14,789 bases of DNA from Pirellulales bacterium (GCA_030642635.1 DAOWNK010000052.1:1-14789); one strand, 5' to 3'; positions 6,268 through 13,370 are shown, numbered from the stretch's first letter. Numbers and translations: made by a program. Notes: a model not told the origin generated them from the letters alone.

Positions 6268-7292
6268 GAGTATCGCTCCAACGCCCAAACACATGCCGAG
6301 CGAACCGTCGGCTCGTCGTACTGGAGGCCTCGCTTCAGCGCCGGCACGGCGGCCGCGTGCGGTCGGTTGCCCAACACGACGGCCGCGTTGCGTAGAATTC
6401 CGCACTGCTTGGCGCGCCATAGAGACGTGTGGCGGAATCGCCTGCGAAAAGCCGCCTCGTCCAACTCGAACAGTTCGGCCAAATCTACCGGATTCATGCC
6501 TTCCAGCGGCCGAAAATCCTCGCCGTCGGTCGTTGCCGCACGAGAGTTCCACGGACAAACTTCCTGACAGATGTCGCAGCCGAACAGGCGATCGCCTATC
6601 GGCTTGCAAAGTTCCATTGGGATGGAACCTTGCAGTTCAATTGTCAGATAGCTGATGCACCGCCGCGCGTCGAGCCGGTACGGCCCGACTAGCGCACCGG
6701 TCGGACATGCGTCGAGACACGCCCGGCACGATCCGCAATAGTCGGCCCCCAGCGGCTCGTCGTACTGAAGTTCTTCGGTACTGAGCAAAGCGGCCAGGAA
6801 TATCCAACTGCCGAACTGCCGGTTGATAAGCAGCGTGTTCTTACCAATCCACCCCAGCCCGGCAAGCCGGGCAAACTCGCACGCGAGCAGCGGCGCGGTG
6901 TCGACTATGCCGCGAACCTCGGCGCCTGGCGCCAGACGGCGATGAAAGTCGGCCAAACTGTGCAAACGACGCCGGATCACCTCGTGGTAGTCGGCGCCCC
7001 AGGCGTAGCGCGAAACTCGGCCTTGGCCGGCGACAGGCTCAAGCGGCTCGACCGTCCGGTAGCAGGTAGCCAACATCAACACGCTACGCACACCGTCGAG
7101 TATATGCCCGGGGTGGCGGTAGCTCTCGGGGCGATTCGCCATGTAATGCATTCGGCCGGCAAAGCCGTCGGCCAGCCACTGCTCGAACCGCTCGATCCCC
7201 GGCGGCGTTACGGCCGCGACGGCCCCGGACAGGTCGAAGCCCAATCGGGCGGCTTCCTCCTTCAATGCGGCAGTAAGTGAATCGGGGGGCAT
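6264..7292 (-). CDS. queG: Epoxyqueuosine reductase QueG
   Basis: QueG performs the last step of queuosine synthesis, reducing epoxyqueuosine in tRNA with cobalamin and two 4Fe-4S clusters. The 342-residue product shows the family core: DYHEVIRRRL at 101-110, VDTAPLLACEFARLAGLGWIGKNTLL from 130 with the likely catalytic Asp131, and the ferredoxin-like cysteines C186, C189, C192, C196 and C212, C239, C242, C246. A HEAT-like C-terminus (AAVVLGNRPHAAAVPALKRGL) binds the tRNA in known QueG structures. The start at 7292 gives a normal length; the longer in-frame ATG at 7343 lies inside palindromic repeat C. No clear ribosome-binding site precedes 7292. The stop overlaps the URO-D gene stop (shared CTAA), a fully convergent arrangement. 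No other queuosine genes are present. Confidence 0.95.
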   Translation of the reverse strand: MPPDSLTAALKEEAARLGFDLSGAVAAVTPPGIERFEQWLADGFAGRMHYMANRPESYRHPGHILDGVRSVLMLATCYRTVEPLEPVAGQGRVSRYAWGADYHEVIRRRLHSLADFHRRLAPGAEVRGIVDTAPLLACEFARLAGLGWIGKNTLLINRQFGSWIFLAALLSTEELQYDEPLGADYCGSCRACLDACPTGALVGPYRLDARRCISYLTIELQGSIPMELCKPIGDRLFGCDICQEVCPWNSRAATTDGEDFRPLEGMNPVDLAELFELDEAAFRRRFRHTSLWRAKQCGILRNAAVVLGNRPHAAAVPALKRGLQYDEPTVRSACVWALERYS

Positions 7293-7313
7293 TTGTTCAT
7301 TGTAGAGCACACT

Positions 7314-7396
7314 CCATAAAGCCGCGACCGGTGGTCGCGCCATCGTTGCGAAGCCGCAAGCGGCATTGGCGCGACCGCCGCCAAGCGGCTTTATGG
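7314..7396. repeat. Palindromic intergenic repeat C
   Basis: A long nested inverted repeat. Outer arms CCATAAAGCCGC (7314-7325) and GCGGCTTTATGG (7385-7396) match over 12 bp. Inner arms GGTCGCGCCA (7333-7342) and TGGCGCGACC (7367-7376) match over 10 bp. A small central hairpin GCCG-CAAG-CGGC sits at the tip. It fills the space between the divergent queG and the small secreted protein gene. The architecture suggests a non-autonomous mobile or REP-like element of a different sequence family from repeats A, B and D. Confidence 0.88.
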
Positions 7397-7472
7397 TTGC
7401 ATTCCTGGGAAATTAGATTATCCTAAGAGGTTAGGTAAACATCCTGGTTTTTTACAGTAAGAGGAGACAGCT

Positions 7473-7934
7473 ATGAGCGGGAAAACAGCAGTCTGGGTGT
7501 TTTTGGGGATGCTGGTGATTTTTGCACTGCCTGACGCTGCCGGCGCCCAGAGCGGTCGGTACATTGTGCACCACGCACCTGGAAGCTGCGGCTATTGGCG
7601 ATCCAGCCTTTACGCACGTGACTCCATCCCCTATTTTGCCCAGCATCCGCCGGTTTACTACAGCTACCCAGTCCGCCGCACCTACGGACGCAGCCCCTAT
7701 GCCTGGCCGCCGACCATACCGGCCGCAACGACCGCGAAATACCGGCCGCAAAAGGCGCCGTTGGTCGTTCGGAACCCTTATGTGGTCGAGAAAAAGGTTG
7801 CTTCGGCACAGCCCGGTCCGTTGCGGATTATCAACCCGCACGTGGTGACGCCGGACCAGATGGCCATGTATCCCGGTGCGGTCGCGCCCGGGCAGCCGAA
7901 GGTGGTCTATCCGGCGGAGATGGACAATCGCTAA
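7473..7934 (+). CDS. Small secreted proline/tyrosine-rich protein, unknown function
   Basis: The 153-residue protein has a signal peptide (MSGKTAVWVFLGMLVIFALPDAAGA, probable cut before Q26). The mature part is low-complexity and rich in Pro, Tyr, Arg and Val, with YYSYPVRRTYGRSPYAWPP near residues 61-79 and later repeated short segments of the RNPYVVE/IINPHVVTPDQ kind. No catalytic motif is visible. A GAGGAG ribosome-binding site 6 nt upstream of ATG makes the start secure. The style is familiar from secreted planctomycete hypothetical proteins, from recollection only. The gene stands alone between repeat C and the convergent YwgA-like gene, 40 nt away. A weak TTGCAT/TATCCT pair (7397-7402, 7419-7424) might be its promoter. 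Confidence 0.8.
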   Translation: MSGKTAVWVFLGMLVIFALPDAAGAQSGRYIVHHAPGSCGYWRSSLYARDSIPYFAQHPPVYYSYPVRRTYGRSPYAWPPTIPAATTAKYRPQKAPLVVRNPYVVEKKVASAQPGPLRIINPHVVTPDQMAMYPGAVAPGQPKVVYPAEMDNR

Positions 7935-7974
7935 AAAAGCGAGCAGGTATAAATGGTGCCGTCGAGGCTTGCTC

Positions 7975-8520
7975 TTATGTACTTGTTTTGGCTTGCTTGT
8001 CCAAAACATCGATTTTCTCGACAGCCTTTACAGCGGCGGATACCGACACATGCGGCTTCAGACGATGCAGGCACTCGGCCCGTGATTGGACGGAACCATC
8101 GGACTTTCGCCGCTTTGTGACATAAAGCGCGGTCGCAATTCGTTCGAGTTCGTCCACCCGCTTGTCGCCGAGAGCTTTGGCAACGAACTTGATGGCCTTT
8201 CCATACTTGGCGAGTGTTTTCGGAAACTTCTCTTGCAAACGCTCGCTGAGTTGTGTGGGGGCAAACCGCGGGCCGTACGGGGTCGGCTGGGCCTTAAGCT
8301 CCAGCAGTCCGTCGGCCCGGAGTGAAGTCAACTCGTCGCGTAGATCAAAAGAGAACGGACCGTGCATGTAGAGGACGAAAGTGAATTCAGTCGGCACATT
8401 CAGAAGGTCTTGCAGCAAGTACATGGCCTTCTGGATATGCGTTTCTCCACACCAGCTACCGCTATCGCGGAGCTTGGTCGTCAACTGCGTTATGATCGCT
8501 GCCTTATTGAGCCTTTTCAT
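7975..8520 (-). CDS. YwgA-like protein, partner of the HD phosphohydrolase
   Basis: A 181-residue cytosolic protein. Residues about 1-100 read like a helical, winged-helix-type domain with the recognisable line HIQKAMYLLQDLLNVPTEFTFVLYMHGPFSFDLRDELTSL (28-67) and a GLLEL strand, as in the YwgA family and broadly similar to SocA/Panacea-type antitoxin domains. Residues 100-181 are mostly helical and basic. The start at 8520 follows an unusually strong purine ribosome-binding site (8524-8535). An earlier in-frame ATG at 8607 would overlap the upstream gene much more. Here the overlap with the HD gene is 17 nt, so translation is probably coupled. The pairing matches ywfO-ywgA of Bacillus subtilis. 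Function is unknown; control of the HD enzyme is inference. Confidence 0.75.
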   Translation of the reverse strand: MKRLNKAAIITQLTTKLRDSGSWCGETHIQKAMYLLQDLLNVPTEFTFVLYMHGPFSFDLRDELTSLRADGLLELKAQPTPYGPRFAPTQLSERLQEKFPKTLAKYGKAIKFVAKALGDKRVDELERIATALYVTKRRKSDGSVQSRAECLHRLKPHVSVSAAVKAVEKIDVLDKQAKTST

Positions 8521-9892
8521 GGTCTTCCTCCTCCTGGGATTCGAGGATATCCTTTCGTTTCGTTTGGATCCAGTTAAGGGCTTTGTTGTGAAGCGTCGGT
8601 TCGACAAAAACGTAGTCGAACGACGGCACGGGTAATCGATTCAGTGTCTCCGAGATCGCCATTGAAGATGCTATACGGCCGTCATTGCTTTGAACCGGGA
8701 AATCTGGAGCCCCACCTTTGGGCGGTTGGCGATCCCAACGGACGTTCTCTTCTCCGAATTTTTGCTTTGCGGCTTCGAAAACCGCCTGCCCCGGCTCGCT
8801 CGTTATCTTGATGTCGTCCGGGTGACGTTGATAAATGCGATTGAAATGCTCTCGCTGGGCAATTCGACGGGCCGGGTCGTGGCCTGGTACACCGGTGTCC
8901 TGTGCCGCCTTCAAGAAACCGTCGATCACCTTGCTGTCAGTCATTCTAAGGTGCTCGGCCACACCAGTCGAGTACCTCCCGTCAGGCAGCCACTGCTTGA
9001 GAAAGTCCTTCAGATGAATGTCGTAGATTCGACGTATCGGGTGGAAATACAATTGGGAAAACATGAAGTAGCGTGCGAGCATCAGGGCCTCGGCCGTGTG
9101 CAGGCCTCCCTCCTGGATTCCCAACGCAGGCTCTTGAAAGCTGGGTTCCGTCTCATCGCCGGCCTCCTCGGTCTCGTCATCGCCCGGTGTCTGTTCTTGT
9201 TCTCCGGCTGGGGGAGACGGAAGAATCCTGAGCGTATCGATCAATCGGTAGTGGTCGAACCGTCCGTATGCAACGCCTGCATGATGCGAGTCTCGCAGCA
9301 GGTAGTCCATTCGGTCGGCGCCGAACGCATCACCGACGATGATTTGAGCCAGGATCGTTTCCCAGGTGGAAAAGTCCAAATTGTGTGCATCTTTCTGGCC
9401 CAGTGCGAGTTTTATCACATCATCCGGCTGCAACTTCATCTTGTTGTAGAGGATATCACCCAGCTCTCCGTCACGAATGATTGCGGCAGTCAGTTGCTCG
9501 TGCTTCCACCCGGCCGGCAACAGCTCTTTTTCCGCTGCGTGGGAGAAGGGGAGATGGCCTATGTCGTGACACAAAGCAGCCATACGCAGAACGTCGCGCC
9601 AGTACAGCCGATCGCGGTCATTTGTGACTTCGGGAAGCAGGTTTCGCATTTCGTCGGTCAGGTTGGCTTGGTGCGTCACCACGTCGAAGATGCGAGTGGC
9701 CAATTCCATTACGCCTAGTGAATGCTCAAAGCGACGATGGGTTGCTCCGGGATAGACCAAGTACGTGAGAGCTAACTGGTGGATGTATCGGAGCCGTTGT
9801 AACGGACGCGAATTGAGCACCTTGCGCTCGTTCGTGCTCAACCGGACAAACGCATGAATCGGGTCTCGAACTTCGTGGAACTGCTTACTCAT
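8504..9892 (-). CDS. HD-domain dNTP phosphohydrolase (SAMHD1/EF1143/YwfO type)
   Basis: The 462-residue protein belongs to the HD dNTPase group that splits dNTPs into nucleoside and triphosphate. The signature is clear: RDPIHAFVRL at the N-terminus, LQRLRYIHQL, then H52-RRFEH57-SLGV, H109-D110 in CHDIGHLPFSH, and GDAFGADRMDYLLRDSHHAGVAYGRFD with D193 as likely fourth metal ligand. An acidic, low-complexity insert (about residues 235-258, rich in E, D, G and Q) separates the catalytic part from the C-terminal helices. I chose the ATG at 9892 over the TTG at 9898 because AAAGG sits at a better distance. It is first in a two-gene unit with the YwgA-like gene. Substrate choice among dNTPs cannot be told from sequence. 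A housekeeping or phage-defence role are both possible. Confidence 0.9.
   Translation of the reverse strand: MSKQFHEVRDPIHAFVRLSTNERKVLNSRPLQRLRYIHQLALTYLVYPGATHRRFEHSLGVMELATRIFDVVTHQANLTDEMRNLLPEVTNDRDRLYWRDVLRMAALCHDIGHLPFSHAAEKELLPAGWKHEQLTAAIIRDGELGDILYNKMKLQPDDVIKLALGQKDAHNLDFSTWETILAQIIVGDAFGADRMDYLLRDSHHAGVAYGRFDHYRLIDTLRILPSPPAGEQEQTPGDDETEEAGDETEPSFQEPALGIQEGGLHTAEALMLARYFMFSQLYFHPIRRIYDIHLKDFLKQWLPDGRYSTGVAEHLRMTDSKVIDGFLKAAQDTGVPGHDPARRIAQREHFNRIYQRHPDDIKITSEPGQAVFEAAKQKFGEENVRWDRQPPKGGAPDFPVQSNDGRIASSMAISETLNRLPVPSFDYVFVEPTLHNKALNWIQTKRKDILESQEEEDHEKAQ
8524..8535 (-). promoter_or_regulatory. Strong ribosome-binding site inside the HD gene for the YwgA-like gene
   Basis: On the minus strand an uninterrupted AGGAGGAGGAAG lies 3-15 nt before the ATG at 8520 and within the last codons of the HD gene, which encode the polar tail ESQEEEDHEKAQ. 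It offers overlapping anti-Shine-Dalgarno registers, so the downstream protein may be made at a high ratio to the enzyme. Confidence 0.7.
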
Positions 9893-10425
9893 GGCCAACG
9901 GCCTTTGTTCTCATCGTATGTCAATCATAGGTGGATTCAATTTTGAAGTTCTCCGGCGTGTATGGCACAATTCCTAATCTTGATATCGATCGGCGGATAC
10001 TGTACACTAGTTCATATCGTAGCATGACGTGGTCGCTCATTGACAATTCGGTTCATTTTTAAAGCCTGTGAATGATCAGGATCGGGAGTTTTGCACGTTT
10101 TGGGCGGCCAAAACGTGTGCAGAATCATACCGGACCTAAAATGGTTTTGCAACAGTACTTACGACGATCCGTCGAAGTGTGAATTGCACTTGACAACAAA
10201 TCTCGCAAGTGCAAAACGCAAAACACCTGTCGGCGCAACCCGTTTGACGGCAACCACTTACGCACGCAGAGGGCGGCACAAAAGGCATTTTGCACCAAGC
10301 GAAACATGCGTTGCAAAATTCACTAGGTCGGTGGTTCGGGCTAAAACTGCCAAATCTCTCTGGACACAGGCGGGAAAAACGCTACTCTACTCACCCCGTT
10401 TCCAAGGATGGAAGGAGTCTGGACG
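9893..10425. other. Noncoding region between HD and lipoprotein genes, with TTTTGCA motif array
   Basis: No convincing gene is seen here. Five exact TTTTGCA heptamers occur within 230 bp: forward at 10089, 10145 and 10288, inverted at 10210 and 10312. Three of them extend to TTTTGCAC and two to TTTTGCAA. A hairpin with 9-bp arms (10095-10103, 10108-10116, GCGG loop) overlaps the first copy. The stretch is more AT-rich than its neighbours. The region must hold the divergent promoters for the HD/YwgA unit and the lipoprotein gene, but no strong -35/-10 pair was found. A TTGAAT/TACGAT pair just before the HD start is weak. Confidence 0.6.
10089..10318. repeat. Array of five TTTTGCA-type heptamers
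   Basis: Copies begin at 10089, 10145, 10210 (inverted), 10288 and 10312 (inverted), with spacings of about 56, 65, 78 and 24 bp. By a simple chance estimate far fewer than one copy of a given heptamer on either strand is expected in 230 bp. The octamer is TTTTGCAC or TTTTGCAA. One further TTTTGCAC occurs inside the secreted-protein gene near 7520. The copies may be binding sites for a regulator; no palindromic pair of half-sites with constant spacing was seen. Confidence 0.55.
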
Positions 10426-11274
10426 ATGAGAAGGTCGTTTTTGTTGCTCGTTGCGGTGGCATTGTTCTGTGGATGCAGGTGGCGGACGCCGCCTGCCGCC
10501 GATCCGTTCTTCGGCCGCACCAGGGTTGCACCGCCGGCGACCGGTTGCATTGCCCCGGGACCGGTCGATCCGTACTTTCGCGGTCCGCCGCCCGCCGTAA
10601 CGCCGCCGATGGTTACTCCTGGCACAAGTGTGCCAGGGCCGATAACACCGGTGGTTCCGTATGGGGTTGTTCCACCTGGAACCGGCGCGACGAACACCGT
10701 ACCGTCCGGCACGAGCACGGCACAAGTTGCATCCAGCGGTACGCTTGCCGGTCGGGAGCGAGTTGTCCGAATCATCCAGCCACGGCCGAAGACTTCAGTG
10801 GCAATCGACATTATGGACCTGCCGGCGGCAGGCGCCTCGCCGTCGAGAAACGCCGCATCAAAGGATTCCACCGCGAGCGGCTTCCGACTGGTTTCCGCCA
10901 CGGAGCCGATTATCTCAGACAGTACGGCCGATTTCGTACAGCCTACCTCGGCAGCTTCACACTCCACAACGAAGACTGTGGAGGACACTCCGACGGGGTT
11001 CACTCCACAGCCGAACTACGGCCACAATCCCGATTACAAACAACTACGCGGTAAGCTGGAGTATTCGCAGATCGATCGCCGCTGGAAACTCCGCTACATT
11101 CCGATCGACGGCCGGACTGACCGGTACGGCGGCAGCGTGGTGCTGACCGACACGTCGTTGCTGAGCGGTTGCGAGCGTGGCGATTTCATCGAGGTCCACG
11201 GGCAGATCGGCCGGCACGACCCGAAAAGGGGTTTCGCCCCGACGTATCAGGCGGACGAAGTCAAGCGGCTGTAG
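10426..11274 (+). CDS. Putative lipoprotein with Pro/Gly/Thr-rich linker and conserved C-terminal domain
   Basis: The 282-residue product starts MRRSFLLLVAVALFCGC, a lipoprotein-like signal with the probable lipidated Cys at residue 17 (C15 is the alternative; the -3 position is not classical). Residues about 18-105 are low-complexity, rich in P, G, T and V, as a spacer from the membrane. Residues about 205-282 form a compact domain (YKQLRGKLEYSQIDRRWKLRYIPIDG, then YGGSVVLTD, then a GDFIEVHGQIG strand), which reads like a small beta-barrel and seems the conserved part. An AAGGAG site 8 nt before the ATG fixes the start; an in-frame ATG 18 nt earlier is worse placed. The function is unknown. 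No operon partner is evident, since repeat D follows. Confidence 0.8.
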   Translation: MRRSFLLLVAVALFCGCRWRTPPAADPFFGRTRVAPPATGCIAPGPVDPYFRGPPPAVTPPMVTPGTSVPGPITPVVPYGVVPPGTGATNTVPSGTSTAQVASSGTLAGRERVVRIIQPRPKTSVAIDIMDLPAAGASPSRNAASKDSTASGFRLVSATEPIISDSTADFVQPTSAASHSTTKTVEDTPTGFTPQPNYGHNPDYKQLRGKLEYSQIDRRWKLRYIPIDGRTDRYGGSVVLTDTSLLSGCERGDFIEVHGQIGRHDPKRGFAPTYQADEVKRL

Positions 11275-11292
11275 CGGACCGTTTATACCCCA

Positions 11293-11413
11293 CACGGTCA
11301 AAAACTGAGGTTTTTTGTGGGAGGCGACTCTGTCGGCGACTGAATCACCAACCGTGCCGGATCGCCGACAGAGTCGCCTCCCACAGATTCAAAATCCGCA
11401 ACTCTTGACCGTG
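11293..11413. repeat. Palindromic intergenic repeat D, 24-bp perfect arms
   Basis: Perfect 24-bp inverted arms (11316-11339 and 11362-11385) contain GGGAGGCGACTCTGTCGGCGA and its complement around a 22-nt loop. A second outer pair, CACGGTCAA (11293-11301) and TTGACCGTG (11405-11413), frames it with AT-rich spacers, so the whole unit is about 121 bp with nested symmetry. It lies between the lipoprotein stop and the SecA-like start. It could end or attenuate transcription, but no T-run follows the stem on the plus strand. It is probably a mobile or REP-like unit. Confidence 0.9.
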
Positions 11414-11429
11414 CAAAGTATATTCAACT

Positions 11430-13370
11430 ATGCCCGTACAAGTACAAAATGCCCTTAGCACGAACCGGTGGCGGCTTGCGCGTTGGTCGGCATTGGTGCC
11501 GAAGATCGCCGCGCTGGAACCGCAGTTGCAGCAACTCTCCGAAGGGCAACTCCGCAAGCGGAGCCTTTCGCTACGGTATCGGGCCAGAAGCGGCGAGCCG
11601 CTCGCACGGCTGTTGGTGGAAGGATACGCGCTGGTCCGCGAGGCGGCGCGCCGGACCGTAGACATGCGGCACTTCGACGTGCAGATGCTCGGCGGCATCG
11701 CCATGTTCCACCGCTCGATCGTCGAGATGCAGACCGGTGAGGGCAAGACCCTGGCCGCCACGCTGCCGATGTATCTTAACGCACTGGCCGGACGCGGGTG
11801 CCAGCTTGCCACGGTGAACGACTACCTTGCCCAACGCGACGCTAAGTGGATGGAGCCGATCTACGAAGCCCTGGGACTGACGGTCGGCGTGATCGAATCG
11901 CAAATGCCCCGGCCGCAGCGGCGCAAGGCTTATGCCTGCGACATCACATACGGCACGGCCAAGGAGTTCGGGTTCGACTTCCTCCGCGACCGGTTGCTGC
12001 TGCGTCGCATTGCCGAGGGGCAAACCGACCTGCTCGGCGGGATGCTCGACGGTGGTGGTGTCGGCGGTGGCGGATCGAACGAAAAACCTGTGCAAGGCGA
12101 ACCGTACTTCGCACTGGTCGACGAGGCCGACAACATACTGATCGACGAAGCCCGGACGCCGCTTATTATCAGCGCACTGCCGACCGAAGAGCAACGCATC
12201 GAGGCCGAGTGCTACCGCTGGACCGCCTCGGTCATCGACGAGTTTACAGAAGACGTTGAGTATGAATACGATCACGAAAAGAAAACGGCCGAGCTTACAC
12301 GCGAAGGACGCCAAAAGGCACGCACGCTGCCGAAGCCCGAGGCAATGGACCGCGTCGGAATGGTAAACATCTACCAGTACGTCGAGCGGGCGATCATGGT
12401 CAACCGCGAGTACTTCCTGGACCGGCAATACGTCGTCCGCGACGGCGAGGTGGTCATCGTCGACGAGTTCACCGGGCGGCTGGCCGAGGGACGCAAATGG
12501 CGAGAGGGTATCCATCAGGCAGTCGAGGCCATGGCCGGCGTAGAGGTGACCGTGGCTACCGGACAGGCGGCACGGATCACCATACAAGACTTCTTCCTGC
12601 GCTACGAGCGACTGGCCGGCATGACCGGCACGGCAATGGGTTCGGCGCGAGAGTTGCGGAAGATTTACCGCTGCTGTGTGCTGCCGATCCCGACCAACCG
12701 CCCGGCCATTCGCCAACGGCTTGACAGCCGGGTGTTTGGCGCGGCCGACGCAAAATGGGCGGCCGTGGCCGAAGAGATATGCCGGATGCACGAGGAGGGC
12801 CGGCCGGTGCTGGTCGGCACACGCTCGATCGACAAGTCTGAACATCTTTCAAAGCTGCTTACCGATAATGGGATCGAACACCAGGTGCTGAACGCCAACC
12901 ACGTCGAGGCCGAGGCCGACGTCGTCGCCCGGGCTGGGCTGCGCGGAAAAGTGACCGTATCAACCAACATGGCCGGACGCGGCACCGACATCAAACTGGG
13001 TGAAGACATCACAGAACTTGGCGGTCTGCACGTCATCTGCACCGAGATGCACGACGCCGGGCGGATCGACCGGCAGTTGATCGGCCGCTGCGGCCGCCAA
13101 GGCGACCCCGGCACGTTCCGGCAGTACCTTGCATTGGACGACGACCTGCTGCTGGGCGGACTGGGACCGAACAAGTCGCGGAAGTACAAAGAGCTTGGCG
13201 AGGACTCCGCCGAAAAATTCGACAAGCTGCACCGGGTGTTTCGCAAGGCGCAGTGCAAAGTCGAACGACGACACTTCCGCCAGCGTAAAGCGATGATGTA
13301 CTTCGAAAAAGAACGCAAAAAGATGCAGCGACAAATGGGTCAAGATCCGTATCTCGATTCGCCAAGTTAG
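11430..13370 (+). CDS. Short SecA-like ATPase, lacks the C-terminal wing and tail
   Basis: SecA drives preprotein export through SecYEG. This 646-residue paralogue has the motor parts: TGEGKT (102-107) Walker A, NDYLAQRDAKWM, ITYGTAKEFGFDFLRD, LVDEADNILIDEARTPLIIS with DEAD at 231-234, the preprotein-crosslinking region (about 245-370), GMTGTA (397-402), MAGRGTDIKLG (514-522) and GRCGRQGDPG (552-561). A glycine-rich insert (GGGVGGGGS) precedes the DEAD box. The protein stops after KAQCKVERRHFRQRKAMMYFEKERKKMQRQM, inside the start of the long scaffold helix. The wing, two-helix finger and zinc-binding tail of a roughly 900-residue SecA are therefore missing. No frameshift remnant follows. No clear ribosome-binding site precedes the ATG. 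A TATATT box at 11419-11424 could give a nearly leaderless mRNA, without a good -35. Confidence 0.88.
   Translation: MPVQVQNALSTNRWRLARWSALVPKIAALEPQLQQLSEGQLRKRSLSLRYRARSGEPLARLLVEGYALVREAARRTVDMRHFDVQMLGGIAMFHRSIVEMQTGEGKTLAATLPMYLNALAGRGCQLATVNDYLAQRDAKWMEPIYEALGLTVGVIESQMPRPQRRKAYACDITYGTAKEFGFDFLRDRLLLRRIAEGQTDLLGGMLDGGGVGGGGSNEKPVQGEPYFALVDEADNILIDEARTPLIISALPTEEQRIEAECYRWTASVIDEFTEDVEYEYDHEKKTAELTREGRQKARTLPKPEAMDRVGMVNIYQYVERAIMVNREYFLDRQYVVRDGEVVIVDEFTGRLAEGRKWREGIHQAVEAMAGVEVTVATGQAARITIQDFFLRYERLAGMTGTAMGSARELRKIYRCCVLPIPTNRPAIRQRLDSRVFGAADAKWAAVAEEICRMHEEGRPVLVGTRSIDKSEHLSKLLTDNGIEHQVLNANHVEAEADVVARAGLRGKVTVSTNMAGRGTDIKLGEDITELGGLHVICTEMHDAGRIDRQLIGRCGRQGDPGTFRQYLALDDDLLLGGLGPNKSRKYKELGEDSAEKFDKLHRVFRKAQCKVERRHFRQRKAMMYFEKERKKMQRQMGQDPYLDSPS

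Noticed and set aside
5389..6609. 406-codon open frame on the minus strand
   Set aside because: It is antisense to the URO-D gene and overlaps queG in another frame. Its composition is Arg/Val-rich, as for shadow frames in GC-rich DNA.
7929..7943. Intrinsic terminator after the secreted-protein gene
   Set aside because: CGCT-AAAAA-AGCG is only a 4- to 5-bp stem with no T-run on either side.
8690..9718. 342-codon open frame on the plus strand
   Set aside because: It lies wholly antisense to the HD phosphohydrolase, whose motifs are unmistakable.
10091..10429. Open frame of 112 codons in the intergenic stretch, from a TTG start
   Set aside because: It has no ribosome-binding site, a low-complexity basic product, and runs through the hairpin and the TTTTGCA motifs.
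10290..11054. 254-codon plus-strand frame overlapping the lipoprotein
   Set aside because: It has no signal peptide or domain, while the alternative frame has a strong ribosome-binding site and lipoprotein signal.
11571..12845. 424-codon open frame on the minus strand
   Set aside because: It is antisense to the SecA-like ATPase and has no domain features of its own.
11430..13370. Housekeeping secA, broken by frameshift
   Set aside because: The frame closes cleanly and no wing, finger or zinc-tail codons were seen in any frame downstream, so it is short by nature or by an old deletion.
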